Assembly: GCA_002497245.1 (NCBI GenBank) | Contig: DANB01000027.1 | Coordinates: forward strand, 1 to 11,934 | DNA length: 11,934 nt | Reading direction: 5' to 3' | Source: Euryarchaeota archaeon UBA439 | Lineage (GTDB): Archaea > Thermoplasmatota > Poseidoniia > Poseidoniales > Thalassarchaeaceae | Shown here: piece by piece, positions 1 to 6,327 of the stretch | How positions within the stretch are numbered: the first letter of the stretch is position 1 | How the letters are laid out: every line of letters starts with the position of its first letter | The notes under the pieces: generated by a model | Seen by the model: only the letters and a program-made list of their open reading frames with translations | Told to the model about the DNA's origin: nothing | Database searches by the model: none | Program-made: the position numbers and the translations under genes

Positions 1-1161
1 AAGCAAATAAATTTAGACTCAAGAAAAATTGATGATGACAAATTATTGTCAGTTGCTGAAACGGCATTAACCGGTAAAGGGACAGAGGGAGCTTTAGATT
101 TATTTTCATCTATTATTGTAGAATCTTTGATATCAATATCTGAGACACAGAAAATTCCCAGGGCCGAGAATATTGCTATGTTCAAATCTAATACTGGGAG
201 TATTCATGACTCTCAAATAATACATGGAGTCGCTTTCCGTCGTAGAGTATTAATGGACAGTTTACCAAACAAACTTTCTGATGTTAAGGTGGCGGTAATT
301 TCTGGCGACATTAAAATTCGTAAAATGTCACGAACTGCTGAGATACAGATTACATCAGCATCTCAATTAGAGGCATTTGTAGATGCCGAGCAAGATAGAA
401 AGAACAGTATTTCACAGTCATTAATCGATAGTGGAGCATCGCTAGTGTTGTGTGGTGGAGAAATAGATCGCGACATTTTACATAATCTTGCAGATAATAA
501 TATTCTTGCAATTGGGGAACTCGACTCATCAGAGATACATAATTCAGCATCTTCTACGGGCGCAAAAGTCGTAGATTCAATATCTGATATCGAAGCTAAA
601 GATTTGGGCTTTTGTGCTTCTGTTGTTTGGGAAAGAAACGAAGCAAGTGATATGGTTGAAGATATAATTAGAATAGATGGATGTAAGAAACCAGGATTAG
701 TTACAATCGAGGTTGGTGGTTCAGGAGATATCGCTACAGAGGAAATAATCAGAGGACTGCATGACGGCCTTAGAGCAGTATCATTAGCAATGGAGGATCA
801 AGAAGTTTTACCGGGAGGCGGGTCTATATACAGTAGAATAGCTCATGCAGTTAGAGTATCCTCTGAATCAGAACCAGGCCGTGCACGTTTAGCAATGGAA
901 GCATTTTCTAGAGCGATGGAAACAATTCCTGGAGCCCTTGTAGAAAACTCAGGTAATGACTCATTAGACAGTATACTTGAATTGAGGGCGGCTACTAGAA
1001 ATCAAAAACAATTTTTTGGGATAGATGAGAATGGTAAAGTATCGGTTATAGATAGAGTATGGCATCCTCGAACAATAATAGCAGAATCATTACATTTAGC
1101 ATGTGAAACTACAATTGGAATGCTCCGAATAGACCAAGTCATTTCTTCTCGTGGCGACTGA
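1..1161 (+). CDS. Thermosome (group II chaperonin, TCP-1/cpn60 family) subunit, 5' truncated by window edge
   Basis: The frame is open from base 1, so this is the C-terminal 386 residues. Roughly 130-150 N-terminal residues, including the GDGTT nucleotide-binding part, lie outside. What remains is the intermediate domain, the apical domain (hydrophobic substrate-binding face plus a region where the built-in lid normally sits) and the returning intermediate/equatorial part. Family landmarks visible are SGASLVLC in the apical domain, DGLRAV (window residues about 255-260, with the Asp equivalent to the catalytic one in the family), LPGGGS (about 270-275) and the closing GMLRIDQVI. The protein folds other proteins with ATP in a two-ring cytoplasmic complex. 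It is divergent: the usual GVVIDK-type apical motif reads GVAFRRR, the usual ILxRGG reads IEVGGSGD, and there is no Gly/Met-rich C-terminal tail. purH follows after a short gap, so cotranscription is possible. The family assignment is firm; whether it is the main or a paralogous subunit is not clear. Confidence 0.93.
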   Translation, partial: KQINLDSRKIDDDKLLSVAETALTGKGTEGALDLFSSIIVESLISISETQKIPRAENIAMFKSNTGSIHDSQIIHGVAFRRRVLMDSLPNKLSDVKVAVISGDIKIRKMSRTAEIQITSASQLEAFVDAEQDRKNSISQSLIDSGASLVLCGGEIDRDILHNLADNNILAIGELDSSEIHNSASSTGAKVVDSISDIEAKDLGFCASVVWERNEASDMVEDIIRIDGCKKPGLVTIEVGGSGDIATEEIIRGLHDGLRAVSLAMEDQEVLPGGGSIYSRIAHAVRVSSESEPGRARLAMEAFSRAMETIPGALVENSGNDSLDSILELRAATRNQKQFFGIDENGKVSVIDRVWHPRTIIAESLHLACETTIGMLRIDQVISSRGD

Positions 1162-1208
1162 AAGTACTTCTAACAAACACTTCAAGGCCTATGCTTCTAC
1201 GCCTTGAT

Positions 1209-2801
1209 ATGGCAGCACCACGCGCCCTACTGAGTGTATGGGAAAAATCAGGAATAGAGTCTCTAGCAACTTCGTTATCAGAAATGGGATGGGAAATTCT
1301 GTCTACTGGTGGGACATCTAGAAAACTTAGGGAAGCCGGAATCAATGTAATTGATGTTAGCGAAGCAACAGGACACCCAGAATGCTTCGATGGAAGAGTC
1401 AAAACACTTCATCCCGCTGTTCATGGTGGTATTTTAGTAAGAAGAGATAGGGTAGAAGATATGAAAACATTAGAAGAATTAAATTATTCTACTATTGATT
1501 TAGTGTGTGTCAATCTCTATCCGTTCGAATCTGTTGCAGCAAAAGATCCCCCTGTCTCCAATTCGGAATTGATTGAGATGATTGATATTGGTGGACCTAC
1601 CATGATTCGCTCCGCTGCTAAAAATCATAAAGACGTGTTAGTTTTAACAAGTGAAACTCAATATCAGATGGTTATCGATGCTCTCAAAGAAAATAGAGGA
1701 GACCCTTCTCAAATTAGCTCCGAAATCAAAAAGCAATTATCTCTAGCTGCTTTTCAGTGTACAGCAGCTTATGATGCCGCAGTAAGTAATGAATTAGAGA
1801 AACGCTTCATAGGAGAAAAAACTCCAAACCGACTCCATTTTGCCTCCGAGCAAGGAATTCCTTTGAGATACGGCGAAAATCCTCATCAACCAGCCTCCTT
1901 TTATCCTACATCTTCAGCATTAGGCCCTAGTGGTTTGGCAGCAGCTATTCAGCATGGAGGAAAAGCCCTATCTTTCAATAATTATTTGGATTTAGATGGC
2001 GCTTTGAGAATAGCAAGAGGTTTGTTAAGAGATATGGATAATATTCACAACCATGGATGCGTGATAATTAAGCACACAAATCCTTGTGGAGCAGCCATAG
2101 ATTCATCTCAAAAAAATGCATGGAAGCATGCATTGGCAAGCGATTCAGAAAGTGCTTTTGGGTGTGTTGTAGCCTTTACTTCTACCGTTGAAAAGGAAAC
2201 CGCAGAGGAAATCGGAGGGCATTTCTTAGAATGTATAATCGCACCAGGTTTCAGTGAAGAAGCCCTAGAAATCTTATCTTTGAAGAAAAATCGAAGAATG
2301 CTCACCCTAACTAAATTTTTACCTAGAGAAGACGAATTACGAATTAGACAATTAGATGGAGGATGGGTCGCGCAAATTCAAGGCCCACCCAGTATCGATT
2401 GGTCTTCTGTAAAATGTGTTACAAAGACACAAGGATCTCCTGAATTAATATCTTTAGCAAGATTTGGCTCAACAGTACTTTCCGAGGTCAAATCCAACTC
2501 AGTAGTATTGGTGTCTCAGACCGATACTGGGTTTACTACAGTAGGAGTTGGCCCCGGGCAAACGAGTAGGGTAGAGGCAGTACGAATTGCTGCAAGAAGA
2601 GCAGGCGATAAGGCGATAGGATCAATGATGGTATCTGACGCATTTTTTCCATTCAGAGATGGCATAGATACTGCAAATGAAATAGGTGTTACAACTGTTG
2701 TGCAACCGGGGGGTTCAATAAGAGACCAAGAGTGTATAGATGCTGCGAACGAACACGGAATTTCTATGTTCTTTACAGGCCAAAGATTATTTTTACATTG
2801 A
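1209..2801 (+). CDS. purH: Bifunctional AICAR formyltransferase / IMP cyclohydrolase (PurH)
   Basis: This enzyme catalyses the last two steps of IMP synthesis: formylation of AICAR with 10-formyl-tetrahydrofolate, then ring closure to IMP, in the cytoplasm. The N-terminal cyclohydrolase (MGS-like) domain shows the start RALLSVWEKSGI, the STGGTS phosphate loop and CFDGRVKTLHPAVHGGIL. The C-terminal transformylase domain shows LRYGENPHQ and the catalytic Lys-His pair in IIKHTNPCG (K288/H289 counted from the chosen start), and it ends with GVTTVVQPGGSIRD, the usual conserved close. From the ATG at 1209 the protein is 530 residues, normal for the family. I prefer this start because family members begin almost directly with the (K/P)RALLSV strand. 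An in-frame ATG at 1191 would add MLLRLD and leaves 29 bp after the thermosome stop. No strong ribosome-binding site separates the two. All expected active-site motifs are present, so it should be functional. Confidence 0.97.
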   Translation: MAAPRALLSVWEKSGIESLATSLSEMGWEILSTGGTSRKLREAGINVIDVSEATGHPECFDGRVKTLHPAVHGGILVRRDRVEDMKTLEELNYSTIDLVCVNLYPFESVAAKDPPVSNSELIEMIDIGGPTMIRSAAKNHKDVLVLTSETQYQMVIDALKENRGDPSQISSEIKKQLSLAAFQCTAAYDAAVSNELEKRFIGEKTPNRLHFASEQGIPLRYGENPHQPASFYPTSSALGPSGLAAAIQHGGKALSFNNYLDLDGALRIARGLLRDMDNIHNHGCVIIKHTNPCGAAIDSSQKNAWKHALASDSESAFGCVVAFTSTVEKETAEEIGGHFLECIIAPGFSEEALEILSLKKNRRMLTLTKFLPREDELRIRQLDGGWVAQIQGPPSIDWSSVKCVTKTQGSPELISLARFGSTVLSEVKSNSVVLVSQTDTGFTTVGVGPGQTSRVEAVRIAARRAGDKAIGSMMVSDAFFPFRDGIDTANEIGVTTVVQPGGSIRDQECIDAANEHGISMFFTGQRLFLH

Positions 2802-2868
2802 TATAAACTACTCAAAATATTGAGATATTATATGGAAAGTAGATTAATATCGAATACTTCCATAAAAC
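2802..2868 (+). promoter_or_regulatory. Short intergenic region with candidate TATA elements upstream of the TauE/SafE gene
   Basis: These 67 bases are very AT-rich. Two TATA-like stretches are visible: TATAAA at 2802-2807, directly after the purH stop, and ATATTATAT around 2825-2833, about 36-44 nt before the ATG at 2869. A five-base inverted repeat CTCAA/TTGAG with a four-base loop lies between them (about 2811-2824). An archaeal TBP site normally sits about 25 nt before the transcription start, so the second element would give a short leader. This is a reading of base pattern only, in a generally AT-rich genome. Confidence 0.3.
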
Positions 2869-3597
2869 ATGGAGGAGATAGTACTTGTTTCTCTGGGTGC
2901 CTTTTTCGCTGCTGCATTGACTGTTCCAGCTGGCTTCGGTCTTTCTACAATCTTAACTCCTTTGGTACTCTTTTTACTACCTGTTCACGAGGCGGTTGCA
3001 GTTGTAGCAGTGGTACATTGTGCACATAATGCTGGTAAATATTTTGCATTAAAAGAAGCAGTTGATTTTGAAGCATTTAGAAGATATGGTATATGGTTAG
3101 TTGGGGGATCTGTAATTGGAGCATTGTTACAAAACCAAGTGCCCAATGACCCCCTCCTCTTGTTAGTAGGAATATTCCTAGTAATATTACCCATCCTTAC
3201 AATTAGTGAAAAATGGACCGGATACCGAATTCCAGAATCTAATGATAGATTAGGCGGTTTTGGTTCTGGATTCATGGGAGGATTGTCTGGTCATCAAGGC
3301 GCTTTAAGGGCGATGTTTCTTACAAGAAGGTTACCTGATAAGATGGCATATGCAGCAACTGCTAGTGTACTAGCACTATGCGTAGACCTTTCAAGAATAC
3401 CTGTATATTTATTTTTTAGAACAGAAGAAATCTCCGATGAAATGACACTAATTGTTGTACTTGTAATTTCAGCGTTGTTGGGCGTCAGAGTAGGTAAAAA
3501 ATGGCTTCAATCATTGAAATCGTCCCATATTCATAACATGGTGATGTTTGGAATAATTTGTAGCGGGATATTCTATATCTTTGAAGCACTAAACTAA
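2869..3597 (+). CDS. TauE/SafE (DUF81) family membrane transporter
   Basis: A 242-residue integral membrane protein with about seven or eight hydrophobic segments. It has the two-fold layout of the TauE/SafE family: an N-terminal half starting with a Gly/Pro-bearing helix (ALTVPAGFGLSTILTPL) and a second half opening with GGFGSGFMGGLSGHQGALRA, the family's repeated G-x-GxxGG(L/S)-x-G signature. Family members export small organosulfur or sulfite-type anions (sulfite, sulfoacetate) or are uncharacterised; the substrate cannot be read from the sequence. The start ATG is followed by GAGGAGATA, and no better in-frame start exists nearby. Length is close to the family's typical 240-260. Its stop codon overlaps the stop of the convergent zinc-ribbon gene by four bases. 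No sulfur-metabolism gene is adjacent, so the substrate remains open. Confidence 0.88.
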   Translation: MEEIVLVSLGAFFAAALTVPAGFGLSTILTPLVLFLLPVHEAVAVVAVVHCAHNAGKYFALKEAVDFEAFRRYGIWLVGGSVIGALLQNQVPNDPLLLLVGIFLVILPILTISEKWTGYRIPESNDRLGGFGSGFMGGLSGHQGALRAMFLTRRLPDKMAYAATASVLALCVDLSRIPVYLFFRTEEISDEMTLIVVLVISALLGVRVGKKWLQSLKSSHIHNMVMFGIICSGIFYIFEALN

Positions 3598-3806
3598 CTC
3601 TCTCTTTTATTCTTTAGTGCTTTCACTAACTCGTCCAAATTTTCAAAGATTATAGTTACAACACTAATATGGCCGCAATCTTGACACATGAAACGTTTTC
3701 CTGTTTCATAACCCATATAAGGAACAATCCGGGGACTAAAGCAGTTTGAACAAACTTCAATATTTCTCAAATCATTCTCTTTATCCATTTTATCAAACCT
3801 ATTCAT
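3594..3806 (-). CDS. Small zinc-ribbon protein
   Basis: A 70-residue protein read from the ATG whose first base is at 3806. The central zinc ribbon has two CxxC knuckles, CSNC (C19/C22) and CQDC (C41/C44), about 18 residues apart, followed by GH and a short hydrophobic/acidic C-terminal helix ending in KALKNKRES. It overlaps the upstream LON gene by 8 nt (ATGAATAG, where TAG is the LON stop), which suggests translational coupling. An alternative ATG at 3788 (MDKEND) would avoid the overlap and keep both knuckles, so the start is uncertain. A 6-bp hairpin lies immediately upstream of 3806. Zinc ribbons of this size in archaea are commonly nucleic-acid- or protein-binding accessory factors; no specific function is recognised. 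Its position last in the cupredoxin-LON-ribbon run suggests shared expression. Confidence 0.8.
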   Translation of the reverse strand: MNRFDKMDKENDLRNIEVCSNCFSPRIVPYMGYETGKRFMCQDCGHISVVTIIFENLDELVKALKNKRES

Positions 3807-4566
3807 TAGATTGTCTAAACAATCGAACCGTTGCAATTTTATTTTGTATATTTGATTCAATTAAGCTACAAATCTCCTCAATCTTTTCTGCATTCAAGGA
3901 TAGTATTTGACTCTCGACAGAGTCAAGAATTAATGCTGCTAATTTCCATAATGATTTAACATCTGGAATTGGAAACATGTTGTTGACTTCTTCGTCAATG
4001 TCAAGATCATTAACATCCATCTGGTTAATTTGAGCTATAATTTCAATATATGATTTCCAAAGAGAAAGTATGTAATCCCATCTTGCAATGTCAATTTCTC
4101 CTACGAGTTCTGGAATCAATTCTACAATACCTCTAAGATAGAGTTTTCCCGCAGGAAAATCTTCAATATATTCTCCAACCAAATCATCTACTGAAGGAAA
4201 TACACTATCAAAACACTCCGGCTTTAAGGCTGGCTCAATTAATGAGTTAATACGAAACCTCCTCCCTCCATTGGCCAGATATAACAAATTAGACCCATGC
4301 TCTTGAAAATCATTTATTTTCACTAATGTCCCAACATCAAATGGTACGAAAAGCTCGTTTAATTCAGGCATCGAAGGATTTGTAATCACATGCCCATAAG
4401 GCAAATCATCCAATACAATATCATCCAGCATTTGTTTATATCTGGGTTCAAAAACCCTCATCATCATTTGATCTCCTGGTAAAAGGAATGTGTCTAGAGT
4501 AAACAATGGTATGATGATTTCATCTTTTTTTAATTCAGGTATATTCTTTGAATTAAAAATCTCCAT
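3799..4566 (-). CDS. LON substrate-binding-domain protein (Lon N-terminal-like, no protease domain)
   Basis: A 255-residue protein. Its N-terminal part matches the Lon N-terminal/PUA-like substrate-binding domain: PLFTLDTFLLPGDQMMMRVF followed by EPRYKQML (about residues 20-47), and GRRFRI near residue 110. The C-terminal half (from about residue 120) is predicted to be largely helical, also as in the family. No AAA+ Walker motifs and no Ser-Lys protease dyad are present, so this is the stand-alone LON-domain form found in many bacteria and some archaea, for which substrate recognition or a scaffold role is assumed but not established. The start ATG is preceded at 7-nt spacing by a strong Shine-Dalgarno that lies in the end of the cupredoxin gene; the two genes overlap by 14 nt. 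The 3' end overlaps the zinc-ribbon start. Family assignment is confident, function is not. Confidence 0.87.
   Translation of the reverse strand: MEIFNSKNIPELKKDEIIIPLFTLDTFLLPGDQMMMRVFEPRYKQMLDDIVLDDLPYGHVITNPSMPELNELFVPFDVGTLVKINDFQEHGSNLLYLANGGRRFRINSLIEPALKPECFDSVFPSVDDLVGEYIEDFPAGKLYLRGIVELIPELVGEIDIARWDYILSLWKSYIEIIAQINQMDVNDLDIDEEVNNMFPIPDVKSLWKLAALILDSVESQILSLNAEKIEEICSLIESNIQNKIATVRLFRQSNE
3809..3824 (-). repeat. Perfect 6-bp inverted repeat (possible hairpin) at the LON/zinc-ribbon junction
   Basis: GATTGT at 3809-3814 and ACAATC at 3819-3824 are exact reverse complements around a 4-base loop. It lies in the last codons of the LON gene and ends two bases before the ATG at 3806 of the zinc-ribbon gene, where a ribosome-binding site would be expected. 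In mRNA it could tune access to that start, or favour the downstream ATG at 3788. Chance is a real alternative for arms of this length. Confidence 0.4.
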
Positions 4567-5059
4567 AATCTCTCCTCCTTTCTAATATTCCCGCTGCAAC
4601 TAGAGAAGTTAGTAGTAACAAGATAGAGAACCCAGGGATTGTCCTTTCTTTCTTTTCTTCCGTATCCTCATTTTCAATTATCAACGGATTTACCGTAATA
4701 GTTCCCACCATATTCGCCTCTTCATGGGGCTCACAGACAAACTCATAAGTTCCATTCATCCCAATTTCGAATGTAAACGAATAATCAACATTTCTTCCCG
4801 GCTCGCCTGAATCAAAGACCTCATTTTTTTCGACTGCGTTATGTGCTAATAATTGTCCTTGCCAGAAAAAACGAACAACATCTCCTTCTGTAATAGTAAC
4901 TTCTGAGGGGGAGAACCTTAAATTTGTACTATCTACTGTAATAATAACTTCTTCGGATAATGAAACATATTTGCTTTCTTCTGATACGGCTGAACTACTA
5001 AATATAATACTAAAAGAGAACAAAAGTAACAAAACACAACCCATAAAGCTAGGTTTCAT
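4553..5059 (-). CDS. Membrane-anchored cupredoxin (plastocyanin/amicyanin-like blue copper protein) with PGF-CTERM-like tail
   Basis: A 168-residue exported protein. Residues 1-25 form a signal peptide (a hydrophobic run from about 7 to 24). Residues about 38-124 form a cupredoxin domain with a complete type 1 copper site: H73 in LAHNAVE, then C109, H112 and M117 in the loop CEPHEEANM, the classic C-x2-H-x4-M spacing. A linker rich in Glu/Lys (129-139) leads to IPGFS (141-145), a hydrophobic stretch and ERRRDYGDF. That pattern of PGF, transmembrane helix and basic tail resembles the archaeosortase-processed PGF-CTERM signal. The protein should sit on the outer face of the cytoplasmic membrane and carry single electrons, for example toward a terminal oxidase; the partner is not encoded here. 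The start ATG lies just downstream of a small palindrome. It overlaps the LON gene by 14 nt. Confidence 0.9.
   Translation of the reverse strand: MKPSFMGCVLLLLFSFSIIFSSSAVSEESKYVSLSEEVIITVDSTNLRFSPSEVTITEGDVVRFFWQGQLLAHNAVEKNEVFDSGEPGRNVDYSFTFEIGMNGTYEFVCEPHEEANMVGTITVNPLIIENEDTEEKKERTIPGFSILLLLTSLVAAGILERRRDYGDF
4571..4580 (-). promoter_or_regulatory. Strong Shine-Dalgarno for the LON-domain gene, inside the cupredoxin coding region
   Basis: On the minus strand this reads AAGGAGGAGA, with the GGAGG core at 4574-4578, seven bases before the ATG at 4566. It is the clearest ribosome-binding site in the window. The same bases encode part of the cupredoxin's C-terminal ERRRDY tail (AGG AGG AGA = three arginines). 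Confidence 0.8.
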
Positions 5060-5118
5060 ATATATCTCGAGGTTAGAATTAACCTATCAAGTAATGTTTT
5101 ATTGTATTTGTAAATCTT
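5060..5118 (-). promoter_or_regulatory. Spacer upstream of the cupredoxin gene with a perfect 16-bp dyad and AT-rich promoter-like sequence
   Basis: The 59-base gap between the DUF454 stop and the cupredoxin start contains AGGTTA-GAAT-TAACCT at 5070-5085, exact six-base arms around a four-base centre, 11-26 nt before the cupredoxin ATG. Upstream of it on the minus strand are AT-rich stretches (TTTACAAATA about 5105-5114, AATAAAAC about 5094-5101) that could serve as a TATA box. If so, the dyad would overlap the transcription start, a common repressor position in archaea. No regulator is identified. Confidence 0.4.
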
Positions 5119-5544
5119 TCATTCTCGAGTTGTAACTTTCATTCCAACGTACCAAATACCGATTATTCCAACCACTAGTATTGTTACAAACCCGAAACCA
5201 GGGTCTGCACCATTCCATGAAGACATATCATTCCAGACTCCATCTCCCTTCGTCGACACAATCCATACGAAATAAGATGAGAAAGAGGTCATTATAAAAA
5301 TCATAATAATCACACCGTATTTTGCATGTTGAGGTATTGTTTTCCCAGTCGCATAGTAATCAAATATCGCCTTTCCAAAATACGGATTAGTCAGGGTTTT
5401 TCTAAATAATTTTTCACTAGACAATGAAAATAAGAACGCTGCGGGAACCGCCCATGATACCGTAGGCCAACCAGGAACCCATATCCCAATTATTGCAAAA
5501 AGGATGAATAATGAACCAGTTCCCACATATAACTTACTTTTCAT
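5119..5544 (-). CDS. DUF454 (YbaN-like) small inner-membrane protein
   Basis: From the ATG at 5544 the protein has 141 residues. The first hydrophobic segment contains IGIWVPGWPT (the family's GxxxPxxPT signature, residues 19-28), followed by a second hydrophobic stretch running into FLFSLSSEKLFRK and LTNPYFGKAIFDYYATGKTI. The latter correspond to the family's conserved 'FARSSPR' and 'hPxFGxxIxxWxxxxxI' regions. Two more hydrophobic segments follow in the C-terminal half. The family is widespread in bacteria and has no firmly established function. The frame stays open to a TTG at 5619, giving a 25-residue hydrophilic N-terminal extension. I prefer the ATG because family members usually start just before the first membrane helix, but the longer form cannot be excluded. 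It diverges from purN and is followed on the same strand, after 59 nt, by the cupredoxin gene. Confidence 0.82.
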   Translation of the reverse strand: MKSKLYVGTGSLFILFAIIGIWVPGWPTVSWAVPAAFLFSLSSEKLFRKTLTNPYFGKAIFDYYATGKTIPQHAKYGVIIMIFIMTSFSSYFVWIVSTKGDGVWNDMSSWNGADPGFGFVTILVVGIIGIWYVGMKVTTRE

Positions 5545-5697
5545 AGGACTACTAGAAACACAATATTTCTCGACCACTTGGTCTACAGTTTCTAATCTGT
5601 CCACGAAACCCCGACTCAATATTACGGCATAAATGGGTATGTATCAATTTATCAGATAATTGCAAACTCTCAAGCGGACTCACCCTTTCCGATGTGT
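5545..5697. promoter_or_regulatory. Divergent promoter region between DUF454 and purN
   Basis: This region separates the two divergent starts as annotated. It shrinks to about 5620-5691 if DUF454 begins at the upstream TTG and PurN at the upstream ATG. AT-rich TATA-like stretches are present at CATAAATG (5628-5635) and AATTTATC (5645-5652); the latter is about 46-53 nt before the preferred purN ATG. No palindrome or RNA-like structure was noticed. Assignment of promoter elements is by eye only. Confidence 0.3.
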
Positions 5698-6327
5698 ATG
5701 AGTGAACCATACATACTCCCTCGTAAAGGTTCAATTCAGGATCCGTTGCGAATCGCGGTACTAATATCCGGCGGAGGTTCAGGATTACTTGCACTCCTCA
5801 ACTATCAACAATCAAACCCATGTGCACACATTACTAAATTAATTATTTCAGATAATGTAAATGCTGGAGGTTTACGATATGGTGAAGATTTTTCCATACC
5901 TGTTGCAGCAATTCCTTTACCAGAATCAAAGAACAATGTCGAGCAAAGAATAATGCATGAAAATTTGATACATGATATTTTGCTTAATTCGAATATTGAA
6001 CTTGTAGTATTAAGTGGTTATATGAGGATATTGACCCCCAACTTTGTTTGTAAGTGGAAAGGCAGATTAATCAATATTCATCCTTCATTATTGCCTAAAT
6101 ATCCGGGTGCCCATGCTCATCGGGACGCACTAGCTGATGGTGCTAAAATAACTGGCTGCACAGTACATTTAGTTGATGAAGGAGTCGATACCGGAAAAAT
6201 AATTTCTCAACAAGAGGTCCCGATACTAGAAGGAGATACAATAGAGAAATTACAAGAGCGAGTGAAAAAAGTTGAACATCAATTATACCCTAAAGTTTTA
6301 GATATTTTCTGTTCTCAAGACTCCTAA
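5698..6327 (+). CDS. purN: Phosphoribosylglycinamide formyltransferase (GAR transformylase, PurN)
   Basis: This enzyme transfers a formyl group from 10-formyl-tetrahydrofolate to glycinamide ribonucleotide, the third step of purine synthesis, in the cytoplasm. It is 209 residues from the ATG at 5698. Visible motifs are RIAVLISGGGSGLLALL (phosphate-binding start of the Rossmann-like fold), VVLSGYMRILTP, NIHPSLLPKYPGAHAH and VDEGVDTG. The catalytic triad of the family (Asn, His, Asp; N106/H108/D144 in E. coli) is present as N126, H128 and D164. An ATG at 5692 would add two residues (MC). The N-terminal dozen residues before the first strand are not conserved. The stop codon directly abuts the stop of the convergent pseudouridine synthase gene with no bases between. 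Together with PurH it indicates folate-dependent formylation in purine synthesis rather than the formate/ATP enzymes PurT and PurP. Confidence 0.96.
   Translation: MSEPYILPRKGSIQDPLRIAVLISGGGSGLLALLNYQQSNPCAHITKLIISDNVNAGGLRYGEDFSIPVAAIPLPESKNNVEQRIMHENLIHDILLNSNIELVVLSGYMRILTPNFVCKWKGRLINIHPSLLPKYPGAHAHRDALADGAKITGCTVHLVDEGVDTGKIISQQEVPILEGDTIEKLQERVKKVEHQLYPKVLDIFCSQDS

Noticed and set aside
2811..2824. CTCAA/TTGAG small inverted repeat after purH as a terminator
   Set aside because: Only five base pairs, AT-rich, and not followed by a T-run; no better than chance in such sequence.
2985..3275. Minus-strand frame opposite the TauE/SafE gene
   Set aside because: Fully inside a well-supported membrane protein gene and without recognisable features.
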